From Planctomycetota bacterium (GTDB taxonomy: Bacteria; Planctomycetota; Planctomycetia; Gemmatales; Gemmataceae), in the NCBI GenBank assembly GCA_016873095.1, contig VGYC01000069.1, positions 1 through 33,395 on the forward strand: a DNA stretch of 33,395 bases. Reading direction: 5' to 3'. The translations under genes were made by a program, and so were the position numbers. The number at the start of each line of letters is the position of its first letter. Position 1 is the first letter of the stretch. The notes under the pieces are model-generated. The model searched no databases. It saw nothing but the letters and a program-made list of their open reading frames with translations, and was not told the origin of the DNA. Below are positions 9,100 through 15,773 of this stretch, one piece after another.

Positions 9100-10563
9100 A
9101 TGAACCTGAAGGTGTTGGTGGCCCTGGCAGGCGCCCTCCTGATTGGTGGAAATGCCGCCGGGGACAATGCTACCGTTGAGGAAGTCGAGAATGCGGTCCG
9201 AACCCTCAATGAACTGTTTGTGAAGCGGGACGCAGACGGCATCCGACGGCTCATGACCGCGGAACACCTGGCAATTACACCGTACTACGGTGGTCCTCAG
9301 AACATTACGGAGCAGTTGGAGCACCTGGCGGACCACCGACTAACGGAGTACGCGATGGGGAAGGTCAAGGTTACCCTGCTGGCCAAGGACGTGGCCCTCG
9401 TCAGTTACCCCCTGACCCTGAAAGGGACCTACAAAGGGGAAACGGTTTCCGGAAAGTACTACGTAGGCGCGGTCTGGGTGAGGCGAAACACGAAATGGCT
9501 GGAGGCGTTCTACCAGGAATCGCCGGTGGAGAACGCGCAAAAGGGGGGCCGTTTCCGGCGCGTGCGCTACGGTGAGATCTTCGTGGTCGATGGCAGCTCG
9601 AATCAGCTGGAAGCCAGAGTCTACAACACAACTGGCCTCAACGACTGCCCCGCGGGCAAATGGAAGGCGCTCGATCCGGAGGGAATCAAGAAGGAGCTCA
9701 AAGCTCTCGCCGTCATCCTGAATGGACCGCGTTATTGGATCATGGACAAGGCCGGCCTGCAGGATAAGCCAGGACCGGTGGTTTCATTCGGCGGGCTCGA
9801 GATGCGTCAGATCGCTACCCTGAAAGTGCCTGCGGGCGATCTGCTCGGCGGCAGACCTCGGCGAACGCCTTATTCGGAGCAGGTGGTCATGCGAAATACG
9901 GAGTACACTTATGCCGCCGGAAACAAGGTCTATGAGCTGGTTTCACCGGACGGCACTGCGTACGTTATGCAGTCCTATTCTCACGAGGTGGATGATACCT
10001 TGACGGAAGAGTCCCTATCGAGCCTGGGGAATCGGCTGAAGCTTCCGCGGAATTGGAAGTATCGCCTTCGAAAACTGGATGCCGACTGGGTTGTACGTTC
10101 CACGGAAGGCAAAGCGCATGTGATCCAGGATGAGTTCCAGAATACCTATCAGCGCGTTGATCCAGTGACCCCTGCCCGACAGGATGCCGAGTCCATCAAA
10201 AAACTGCTCCTCAAGGTGGAACGCGACTGGGCGACCGCCCTCGAGAAGAGAGACGGCAAGGCGATCGCGGCGCTGCTTGCGAACGACTTCATTTCCGTCG
10301 AACCCGATGGCAGCCTGCTCAATAAGGAACAATACCTTGAAGCCCGTGTGAAAGACCAGGAACTCGAGTCATCCACATTGGAGCAGATGCAGGTTCGCGT
10401 CTATGGTCCTACGGCAACGGTCACGGGACTCCAGACCAATCAGCGCAAGCGGAAGGGAGAAAAGGTGACCGAGCGGTATCGCTATGTCGATGTGTTCATC
10501 CTACAGGACGGAGCCTGGAAATGTATTTCAACTCAGGTGACGCCACTGCCCGCGAAAAAGTAG
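9100..10563 (+). CDS. Exported three-part protein: DUF4440/SnoaL-like, middle domain, DUF4440/SnoaL-like
   Basis: 487 residues with signal peptide (about 1-20). Residues about 24-145 (VEEVENAVRTLNELFVKRDADGIRRLMTAEHLAI) and 362-485 (AESIKKLLLKVERDWATALEKRDGKAIAALLANDFISVEPDGSLLNKEQYL) are two NTF2-like modules of the DUF4440/SnoaL type. Between them, about 150-355, is a distinct module with VYNTTGLNDCP, NGPRYWIMD, SPDGTAYVMQSYSHEVD and GNRLKLPRNWKYRLRKL, which to memory resembles a stand-alone uncharacterised secreted family. NTF2-like folds bind small ligands or act as enzymes, but no catalytic residues can be assigned. GAGGAGG 6 bases upstream fixes the start. Its base composition looks less GC-rich than that of core neighbours, which agrees with acquisition along with the island. 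Confidence 0.75.
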   Translation: MNLKVLVALAGALLIGGNAAGDNATVEEVENAVRTLNELFVKRDADGIRRLMTAEHLAITPYYGGPQNITEQLEHLADHRLTEYAMGKVKVTLLAKDVALVSYPLTLKGTYKGETVSGKYYVGAVWVRRNTKWLEAFYQESPVENAQKGGRFRRVRYGEIFVVDGSSNQLEARVYNTTGLNDCPAGKWKALDPEGIKKELKALAVILNGPRYWIMDKAGLQDKPGPVVSFGGLEMRQIATLKVPAGDLLGGRPRRTPYSEQVVMRNTEYTYAAGNKVYELVSPDGTAYVMQSYSHEVDDTLTEESLSSLGNRLKLPRNWKYRLRKLDADWVVRSTEGKAHVIQDEFQNTYQRVDPVTPARQDAESIKKLLLKVERDWATALEKRDGKAIAALLANDFISVEPDGSLLNKEQYLEARVKDQELESSTLEQMQVRVYGPTATVTGLQTNQRKRKGEKVTERYRYVDVFILQDGAWKCISTQVTPLPAKK

Positions 10564-10886
10564 TGCCTGCCACCCCAGCACGAATCGAAGGGAACAGGCC
10601 GGCATTCCATCGGCGTGAGCCAAACTACCGGGTGCGGTTGAACGGGCCGGCATGCGGTACAATCGCGGTAGTGTCGCAAACGCCCCGGGCAATGGGGACA
10701 TTCACGGGGGCAAAAAGGGACGCAGCTCATTAATGAATGAGTTTCCGATAGGAGTGTCAGTAGGATGTCACTGACTGAATGGGGGGGGGCCGAACAATCC
10801 GCTCAACTTGACCGGGGCCGCCCTTTCGGTTTTGCGCAGTACAATGTTTTCCGAGGCGGCCCCGGCAGCTTATCCTTATCGTTCGG
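10564..10886. other. Intergenic stretch with G-run and long-loop palindrome
   Basis: No coding region was recognised. It holds a nine-G homopolymer (10781-10789), which is a possible sequencing weak point, and the palindrome at 10812-10865. It ends at the GTGCG that may begin the group II intron-like segment. Confidence 0.4.
10812..10865. repeat. 11-bp perfect inverted repeat with 32-base loop
   Basis: CCGGGGCCGCC (10812-10822) pairs exactly with GGCGGCCCCGG (10855-10865). The loop (10823-10854) is long for a terminator. The palindrome ends 21 bases before the putative intron 5' end at 10887; some group II introns insert just downstream of stem-loops, so it may be part of the insertion target. 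Confidence 0.6.
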
Positions 10887-11420
10887 GTGCGACACGAGGC
10901 TGTCGCTGTTACTGTCATGCTCTATTAAGGAGGGCGTTACTCCCCAAAGTGATATGACCTGCGGTACTGCCCGCAGTATCCTACCGCGACTTGCGTCACC
11001 GGAGGTGCGAAGCTCGCGGCACAACGTAACCTCATCCGTCAGGATGGCAATCTAACCGTGAGGCCAAGTTGCGACTGCCAGCATCCAAGGTGGTCGGGAA
11101 CCAGGATCGTGTGGTAGGGTCAACCCAGGTGAAGCGCTGCTAAACGTCGTCACACAGAACCAGGGCAAGATGCTCTACGCCCTGGGACCAAAAGGTACGT
11201 GGTCAGGTCCAGGGGCTCCGAACTCCTCTGGCGCAGTTGTTGTACCACCGGCGGAGAGGCGCGACCTAACCCACACTGTGACAGCGCCGGAACGTGGTAA
11301 GCCCGTCGTCTTCCCTCGCGAGGGAAGGCTGTCTCGCAAGAGAGGCTATGGGGCGGCGGGTAGAGGAGGAGGGAGCAAGCGAAGGCCGGTCTGTAATGGA
11401 TCGGATAGGCATTGAGCTTC
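10887..11420 (+). ncRNA. Probable 5' fragment of a group II intron (ribozyme domain I onward)
   Basis: The segment opens with GTGCGAC, the group II intron 5' consensus (GTGYG), and contains GGAACGTGGTAAGCCC (11289-11304), ACCGTGAGGC and GGGTCAACCCAGGTGAAG, all of which recall domain I of bacterial group II introns. It is dense in hairpins: CTGCGG/CCGCAG (10959-10976), CCAGGGC/GCCCTGG (11160-11185) and the palindrome TTCCCTCGCGAGGGAA (11311-11326). No long reading frame fits it. No reverse transcriptase and no domain V (AGC...GAAA...) was found downstream, so it would be a 3'-truncated remnant. The 3' limit is approximate. Recognition is from memory, not an alignment. Confidence 0.55.
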
Positions 11421-12259
11421 CCGGCGACATCATCCCACGGCGAAAGCCGGCAGACTTCCCTCTGGTGTTGGTCTACGTGAAACGTGTGGCAAACCGACTT
11501 GAGGAGGGAAAGCAGAAATGTTGGCGGAGTGCGATGCTCTCCCATGGCCAGGGTCTTGAAGGCTTGCCGCCGACCCAGGTCGAACCTGTCCAGGAGTTGC
11601 TGGACGACGGCGCTATCGACCGGCGTGCCCAGAGCGGCCTGTTCTATCGCGACGGCCAACTCTACAGCACGACGACGATGCGTGTCTGGGATCACGATTT
11701 CCCGTCGTTTGCTGAAGGCGTGGTCATCCCACATGGCTTGTATGACCTCAAACGCAATCGCGGCTACGTCAACCTCGGCATCAGCCGCGACACCAGCGAA
11801 TTCGCCTGCGACAGCATCTACCAGTGGTGGACTGCCGAAGGACAAGCCGCCTATGCCCACGCCAAGGCCTTGCTGCTCTTGTGTGACGGCGGCGGCAGCA
11901 ACAGCGCCACGCAGTATCTGTTCAAGCAGGACCTGCAGGCCTTGGCCAACCGGATGGGCCTGGAGATCCGCGTGGCTCATTATCCGCCGTATACCTCCAG
12001 GTACAACCCACTCGAGCATCGGCTGTTTCCGCATCTGAGCCGTGCCTGCCAAGGCGTGATCTTTCGCAACGTGCAACAGGTCCAGCATTACATGGCCAAG
12101 GCTGCCACCAAAGGCGGGCTCTCGGTAGTCGTCAACATCCTGGACAAGATCTACCAAGCCGGGCGAGAGGTCGCCGCTGGCTTCAAACAAACCATGCGTA
12201 TTGTCAAAGACAAACTCCTTCCCCGACTCAACTACCGGGCCCTGCCGGCTCCATGTTGA
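11294..12259 (+). pseudogene. ISAzo13-family transposase, N-terminally truncated
   Basis: The open frame is 321 codons, but only about residue 115 onward resembles a transposase: FYRDGQLY, WDHDFPSF, IPHGLYDLKRNRGYVNLG, DTSEFACDSIYQWW, LLLLCDGGGSN, HYPPYTSRYNPLEHRLF. This is the C-terminal two thirds of the ISAzo13 DDE domain. The second Asp (Asp198 in CDGG) and the Glu (Glu241 in NPLEHR) are present, whereas the DTKKKE motif bearing the first Asp is not recognisable (an Asp stands at 109 in AIDRRAQSG). The usual N-terminal DNA-binding half is missing, and the first 40 or so codons overlap the intron-like stretch. The element is therefore very likely unable to transpose on its own. The stop codon overlaps the right inverted repeat. 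Confidence 0.85.
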
Positions 12260-12275
12260 AATCGGGAAGTTATTC
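12258..12275 (-). repeat. Right terminal inverted repeat copy
   Basis: GAAATCGGGAAGTTATTC is the inverted partner of 7804-7824. It overlaps the stop codon of the transposase remnant and ends 26 bases before the next gene's ATG, so the IS end has become that gene's upstream region. Confidence 0.65.
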
Positions 12276-12301
12276 TTCGCCGCGTCCTTAAGGAACGATC
12301 C

Positions 12302-13198
12302 ATGCGACTGGCCATGCGTTTTTCCGCCATCTTCGTGACATGCGCAGCTTTCCTGATTGCCGTCCGTGCGGACGACGAGGCGAAGGACCTGAAGGCCACG
12401 GTAAGCTGGCTGGTGAAGCATCAGGCAGCCAACGGCGCGTTCTTCGCCGCCGAGCCGAACAAGGAAAAATCGCCTTCGCTGCGTACGACATCTGCCGCCG
12501 TGCGCGCACTTCTCTACCTCGGCGCTGAGGTGCCGAGGAAAGCGGACTGCGCGAAGTTTGTCGTGAGCTGCTTCGACCCTGCCAGCGGCGGCTTTGCCGA
12601 TGTTCCAGGTGGGAAGCCGGACGTGTTTCTTACCTCGGTTGGCATCATGGCTGTCGTTGCCCTGAAGATGCCGGCGGACAAGTACGAGGCCGGCGTCATC
12701 AAGTTCTTGACGGATGAGAGCAAGACGTTCGAGGACATGCGCATTGCCGTCGCGGGGTTGGAGGCGCTGGGCAAGCCGTCGCCCATGGCCAAGGAATGGC
12801 TAACGCGGATTCGCATGATGCAGAATGCCGACGGCACCTTCGGCAAGGACCTGGGCCGGGCGCGCGTCACCGGCGGCGCCGCCGTGGCCATGCTGCGACT
12901 CGGTGGCAAGCTGCACAACTCGGACGCGATTGTAAACGCGCTCAAGGACGGCCAGCGCCTCAACGGCGGCTACGGCAAGGAGGATTCCGAACTGGCCTCC
13001 GACATGGACAGCACCTATCGCGTGATGCGTGCGTTCGTCATGCTCAAGCACAGGCCGCCCGATGTGGAAGGCGTGGCGTCTTTCGTTCTGAAGTGCCGCA
13101 ACGCCGACGGCGGCTACTGTCTAAAACCGGGTGAGGCGTCGAGCATCCCTGCGACCTACTACGCGGCGATCATCCGGCACTGGCTCAAGCACAAGTAG
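12302..13198 (+). CDS. Exported prenyltransferase/squalene-oxidase repeat protein
   Basis: 298 residues with a signal peptide (MRLAMRFSAIFVTCAAFLIAVRA). The rest is built of alpha/alpha-toroid repeats with the usual markers: LVKHQAANGAFFA, CFDPASGGFADVPGG, MMQNADGTFGKD, GQRLNGGYGKE, CRNADGGYCLKPGEASSIPATYYA. This fold is shared by protein prenyltransferase beta subunits and triterpene cyclases, but exported bacterial versions lack an assigned reaction; the family alone does not prove terpenoid chemistry. AAGGAA about 7 bases upstream supports the start. The IS right end stands 26 bases upstream, so the native promoter is either within the IS or lost. The gap to the next gene is 70 bases, so they may be co-transcribed. 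Confidence 0.85.
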   Translation: MRLAMRFSAIFVTCAAFLIAVRADDEAKDLKATVSWLVKHQAANGAFFAAEPNKEKSPSLRTTSAAVRALLYLGAEVPRKADCAKFVVSCFDPASGGFADVPGGKPDVFLTSVGIMAVVALKMPADKYEAGVIKFLTDESKTFEDMRIAVAGLEALGKPSPMAKEWLTRIRMMQNADGTFGKDLGRARVTGGAAVAMLRLGGKLHNSDAIVNALKDGQRLNGGYGKEDSELASDMDSTYRVMRAFVMLKHRPPDVEGVASFVLKCRNADGGYCLKPGEASSIPATYYAAIIRHWLKHK

Positions 13199-13268
13199 CC
13201 GGGAATCGCGAAGACCGACGCTCTATATTGGTTCGATGTTCTGGCTCAATTCCCGAAAAGGACAGTCC

Positions 13269-13847
13269 ATGGCAAGACGTGACTTTGATGACGAGGACGA
13301 GGCCCCACGGCGCCGCAAGGCCAGAAGGTCCGATGAAGACGACGAGACACCGAGGAAGAGTAAGAAAAAGAGCCGGCAGAGGGATGACGAGGAAGAACCG
13401 TCCTCATCTCGGGGACTGCTCATCTGGGCTAGCGTGGGCGGCGGTGTGCTGATTGTCGGACTGATCGTTGTCGTCATCGTCCTGGTCAGTCGACCCGGCG
13501 GTGCCGATCCCGCCAACACCAAGGTGAAAAAGCTGGGGCCGACGCAGTCGTTTGTCGGAGACCTGAATTCCGAAGCGGCCGGCAAGACTTACAAGATCAC
13601 GGTGGAATGCGACCCGGAGACGGAAATCGAAATCGTCGTGGAAGCGGAAATTGAGGATAACCGCGGCAGGCGCCGAGAACAAAGGCTGGGCCAGACCCGG
13701 TCGCGTGGCAAGACTTGTTCCATGAGTTTCGTGGCGCCAGGATTCGGCAGAATTCCTTTTCGCGTGACAAATCATGGGACCGGCGCGGCGACCTGCACAA
13801 TCTCCCATAACGGCATCCGTCCGGGCAGTCCCGGCCTGAAATTCTGA
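13269..13847 (+). CDS. Single-pass membrane protein with highly charged N-terminal tail
   Basis: 192 residues from the ATG at 13269; the open frame extends further upstream but overlaps the preceding gene. The first 45 residues are almost entirely Asp/Glu and Arg/Lys (for example RRDFDDEDEAPRRRKARRSDEDDE), a tail frequent in planctomycete membrane proteins and probably disordered in the cytoplasm. One transmembrane helix follows (about 49-74, LLIWASVGGGVLIVGLIVVVIVLVS), then an outer domain of about 115 residues (FVGDLNSEAAGKTYKITVECDPETEIEIVVEAE) that looks like a small beta-rich domain reminiscent of pre-peptidase C-terminal folds. No function can be assigned. Confidence 0.72.
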   Translation: MARRDFDDEDEAPRRRKARRSDEDDETPRKSKKKSRQRDDEEEPSSSRGLLIWASVGGGVLIVGLIVVVIVLVSRPGGADPANTKVKKLGPTQSFVGDLNSEAAGKTYKITVECDPETEIEIVVEAEIEDNRGRRREQRLGQTRSRGKTCSMSFVAPGFGRIPFRVTNHGTGAATCTISHNGIRPGSPGLKF

Positions 13848-13889
13848 TATCTAGAAGTTCGCTGGCGCCAGGTTCCGCAGGAATTGGCG

Positions 13890-14003
13890 TCACTTACCCT
13901 TGATCATGCGCCCGATGACGCCATACTTCTTGGCGCGCGCATCCTCCTTCTGGCGCAGGGCACGTTTCTTGGCGGCGCGGGTGCGCGGTCGTTTCCTCGG
14001 CAT
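13890..14003 (-). CDS. 37-residue very basic protein downstream of rplX
   Basis: A short gene encoding MPRKRPRTRAAKKRALRQ... ending YGVIGRMIKGK. About 40 percent of residues are Lys or Arg and there is no Cys. AGGAGG with 8-base spacing precedes the ATG, and the gene begins 24 bases after the rplX stop on the same strand, so co-translation with two ribosomal proteins is likely. Size and charge fit a ribosome- or RNA-binding protein such as the tiny bTHX or L34/L36-type proteins, but it matches none of these motifs to my eye. It may be a planctomycete-specific ribosomal protein or assembly factor; this is inference from charge and context. Confidence 0.7.
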   Translation of the reverse strand: MPRKRPRTRAAKKRALRQKEDARAKKYGVIGRMIKGK

Positions 14004-14027
14004 GACGTGAAACCTCCTCGATGATCC

Positions 14028-14378
14028 CTATTCGGCGGTGGCGTGCGCCTTGCGCGGCGGCGCGACACGGCCCATGGACGCGCCGGACTTCTTCGAGTAG
14101 CGCTCCTTGCTGCCGTCCGGCAGATAGCGGACGCCGACACGCGTCGGTTTGTTGGTCTGCGGGCAGATGAGCTGGACGTTGGAGATATCCACGGGCATTT
14201 CCTTGGAGAGCCGGCCGCCCTGCGCGTTCTGCCGGTTGGGGCGCAGATGCTTGTAGACGCGGTTGATGTTCTCGACCAGGATCTTGCCTTCCTTGTGCAA
14301 TACCTGCAGCACCCGGCCGCGCTTGCCGCGATCGTCGCCGGAGATCACTTCCACGATGTCGTCTTTGCGAATGTTCAT
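14028..14378 (-). CDS. rplX: 50S ribosomal protein L24 (uL24)
   Basis: 116 residues from the ATG at 14378 (MNIRKDDIVEVISGDDRGKRGRV...); an ATG six codons upstream is possible. The KOW motif (DIVEVISGDDRGKRGRVLQVL, 7-27), VENINRVYKHLRPN and the ISNVQLICPQTNKPTRVG region identify L24, an early-binding large-subunit protein that starts 50S assembly. The CPxC/CxxC zinc ribbon seen in many L24 proteins is reduced to one Cys (Cys72). It sits outside the usual spc operon order, between rpmG and a tiny basic protein. A Pro/Lys/Ala tail (about 105-116) extends beyond the core. Confidence 0.95.
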   Translation of the reverse strand: MNIRKDDIVEVISGDDRGKRGRVLQVLHKEGKILVENINRVYKHLRPNRQNAQGGRLSKEMPVDISNVQLICPQTNKPTRVGVRYLPDGSKERYSKKSGASMGRVAPPRKAHATAE

Positions 14379-14446
14379 CGCCACACTCTCCATCACGTTC
14401 CGAGGTTCACGATTCAGGTTCGCAACTTGAATCTCGACACTCGCAA

Positions 14447-14614
14447 CTACTTGCCTTCTTTGTAGACCACGTGCTTGCGGACGACGGGGTCGTACTTCTT
14501 CAACTCCAGCCGCTGATTGGTGTTCTGGCGGTTTTTCTCCGTGAAGTAGCAGTGGGGGCTGGCCGTGCTCTGCATCTTCACGTAGGACCGTTTTTCCTTG
14601 TTCTTCTTGGCCAT
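14447..14614 (-). CDS. rpmG: 50S ribosomal protein L33 (bL33)
   Basis: 55 residues, [17 protein letters not shown]...[31 protein letters not shown]. The [15 protein letters not shown] tail is diagnostic of L33. It keeps a single Cys (Cys22), so it is the zinc-independent (C-minus) form. AGGAGG about 8 bases upstream fixes the ATG. It is the first gene of an apparent rpmG-rplX-basic protein unit, with a good promoter at 14666-14694. Confidence 0.96.
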   Translation of the reverse strand: MAKKNKEKRSYVKMQSTASPHCYFTEKNRQNTNQRLELKKYDPVVRKHVVYKEGK

Positions 14615-14665
14615 GTTCGCTACCTCCTGGCCCGGCCGGGTATCCCGGCGCTGTTCGGATTTCTT

Positions 14666-14694
14666 AATCTACAAAGTCAAAACGCAAATGACAA
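14666..14694 (-). promoter_or_regulatory. Sigma-70-type promoter of the rpmG-rplX unit
   Basis: Read on the minus strand, TTGTCA (14694-14689), a 17-base spacer and TAGATT (14671-14666) give 5/6 and 4/6 consensus matches. Transcription would start near 14659, about 45 bases before the rpmG ATG. The remaining sequence to 14928 contains no gene. Confidence 0.55.
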
Positions 14695-14928
14695 TCGCAC
14701 CTGGACGAACTGGAGGGGCCAGCTGGAATGGGACGAATGGACCGAATTGACCGAAAAAGCAGGCGCATCAGCCATTTCTCGCTCGGTTTCTTGACCTGAC
14801 CATTGCCCGGTCTTTTTCCGTACGCGAACAATGGGTACAGATTGACCTCAAGATTGCGCCGAGGGGTAGAGGTCGGCGTCCGGACGTAATCTCGGGCGAA
14901 TGTGCAACGGCAAGCAGGTTCACGAGAA

Positions 14929-15744
14929 ATGACAAAGTGCTGTTCCCCTGTCCTCGTCCTGGTTCTGTCGTCGTCGCTGCCAGGCGCGCCAGCCGCACCG
15001 AAGTCGGCGCCCTTATCCGAGAGTGCTGTCAAGGACATGGCCGGCGTGTTGCGCAAGATGATCATCCAGGCCATGCCGCCGGTGCTTTACGAGGGGCAGG
15101 AAAACTGGGGCCGCCACTCCAACACGCTCGATGGCATCACCTGGCGCGGCAAAGGGGGCGGCATCCGCGCCGAAATCCGCCGCAAGCCCAAGAACGACGG
15201 TACCTGGCGGAAGGTGCGAGTCACGCCACGCGATCTGGAGCGCACGCTTGCCTTCGACATTCGCAACTGGCAAAACGCCAGCGCCGAACGCATCACCTTC
15301 AATGCCATCCTGGCCTTTGACGCCGGCGTCCGCTTCGATCAGCAGATCTGGGAATCCGGCGTCCGCCTTTACGCCGGCTTCACGCGCGCCCGTTTTCGCG
15401 TCAAGCTGAATCTCAATTGTGAGCTATTGACTCGTGTCGAGACCAAGAAGAACAGCATCCTGCCTGACTTCGTGTTTCGGCTCCGCGTGGTCAAATCGGA
15501 CATGAAGTACGACGACCTGGTAGTGGAACACGTGGGCGGCATCGGCGGCACTGCGGCGAAGCTCCTGGGCGAAGCCATGCACAAGGCCGTCACTCGCCTC
15601 CGGCCGGACCTGGAGCGCGACATGCTCGCCAAGGCCAACGCTGCCATTGTCAAGGCGGCCGACACCCGAGAGGTGCGCCTGAGTCTGGGCGGATTGCTGA
15701 GCGCAGGTTCTGCAGTGAAACAGGCGCCCGGCTCCCACAAGTGA
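14929..15744 (+). CDS. Exported hypothetical protein
   Basis: 271 residues from the ATG at 14929, which opens with a signal peptide (MTKCCSPVLVLVLSSSLPGAPA). An upstream ATG at 14902 would place nine polar residues in front. The mature part has an amphipathic start (SESAVKDMAGVLRKMIIQAMP), a beta-rich middle (LAFDAGVRFDQQIWESGVRLYAGFTRARFRVKLNLNCEL) and a helical C-terminal third (RLRPDLERDMLAKANAAIVKAADTREV). I do not recognise a named family; the beta pattern with alternating residues could be a lipid-binding or periplasmic sandwich. It converges with the potassium uptake genes. Confidence 0.7.
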   Translation: MTKCCSPVLVLVLSSSLPGAPAAPKSAPLSESAVKDMAGVLRKMIIQAMPPVLYEGQENWGRHSNTLDGITWRGKGGGIRAEIRRKPKNDGTWRKVRVTPRDLERTLAFDIRNWQNASAERITFNAILAFDAGVRFDQQIWESGVRLYAGFTRARFRVKLNLNCELLTRVETKKNSILPDFVFRLRVVKSDMKYDDLVVEHVGGIGGTAAKLLGEAMHKAVTRLRPDLERDMLAKANAAIVKAADTREVRLSLGGLLSAGSAVKQAPGSHK

Positions 15745-15773
15745 ACGAGCCAGTGCGCGCCGTTCGCTGATCG

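Larger units (their letters stand above)
7804..12275. mobile_element. Candidate IS-bounded island (ISAzo13-like ends)
   Basis: The segment is bracketed by matching inverted repeats (7804-7824 and 12258-12275). The right repeat abuts the stop codon of an ISAzo13-like transposase fragment, so it is probably the true right end of that element. The left repeat, 4.4 kb away, is followed by about 100 bases with no coding match and then by non-transposition genes. Contents in order: exported esterase, DUF4440-type protein, a structured group II intron-like stretch, transposase C-terminal part. Either an IS was split by insertion of cargo with loss of the transposase N-terminal half, or the left repeat is the leftover of a second copy. 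No target-site duplication is convincing. Confidence 0.4.

Noticed and set aside
10781-10789. Nine-G homopolymer (and a second at 25414-25422) as a phase-variable tract
   Set aside because: Neither tract lies within a recognisable gene or between clear promoter elements, so phase variation is unsupported; a sequencing artefact is possible.
11294-11680. N-terminal part of the transposase frame as an intron-encoded reverse transcriptase
   Set aside because: No RT motifs (for example YADD) are present; this part looks like non-coding or degenerate sequence.
11150-12421. A 423-codon minus-strand frame over the transposase fragment
   Set aside because: Opposite strand of the ISAzo13-like reading, without recognisable motifs.
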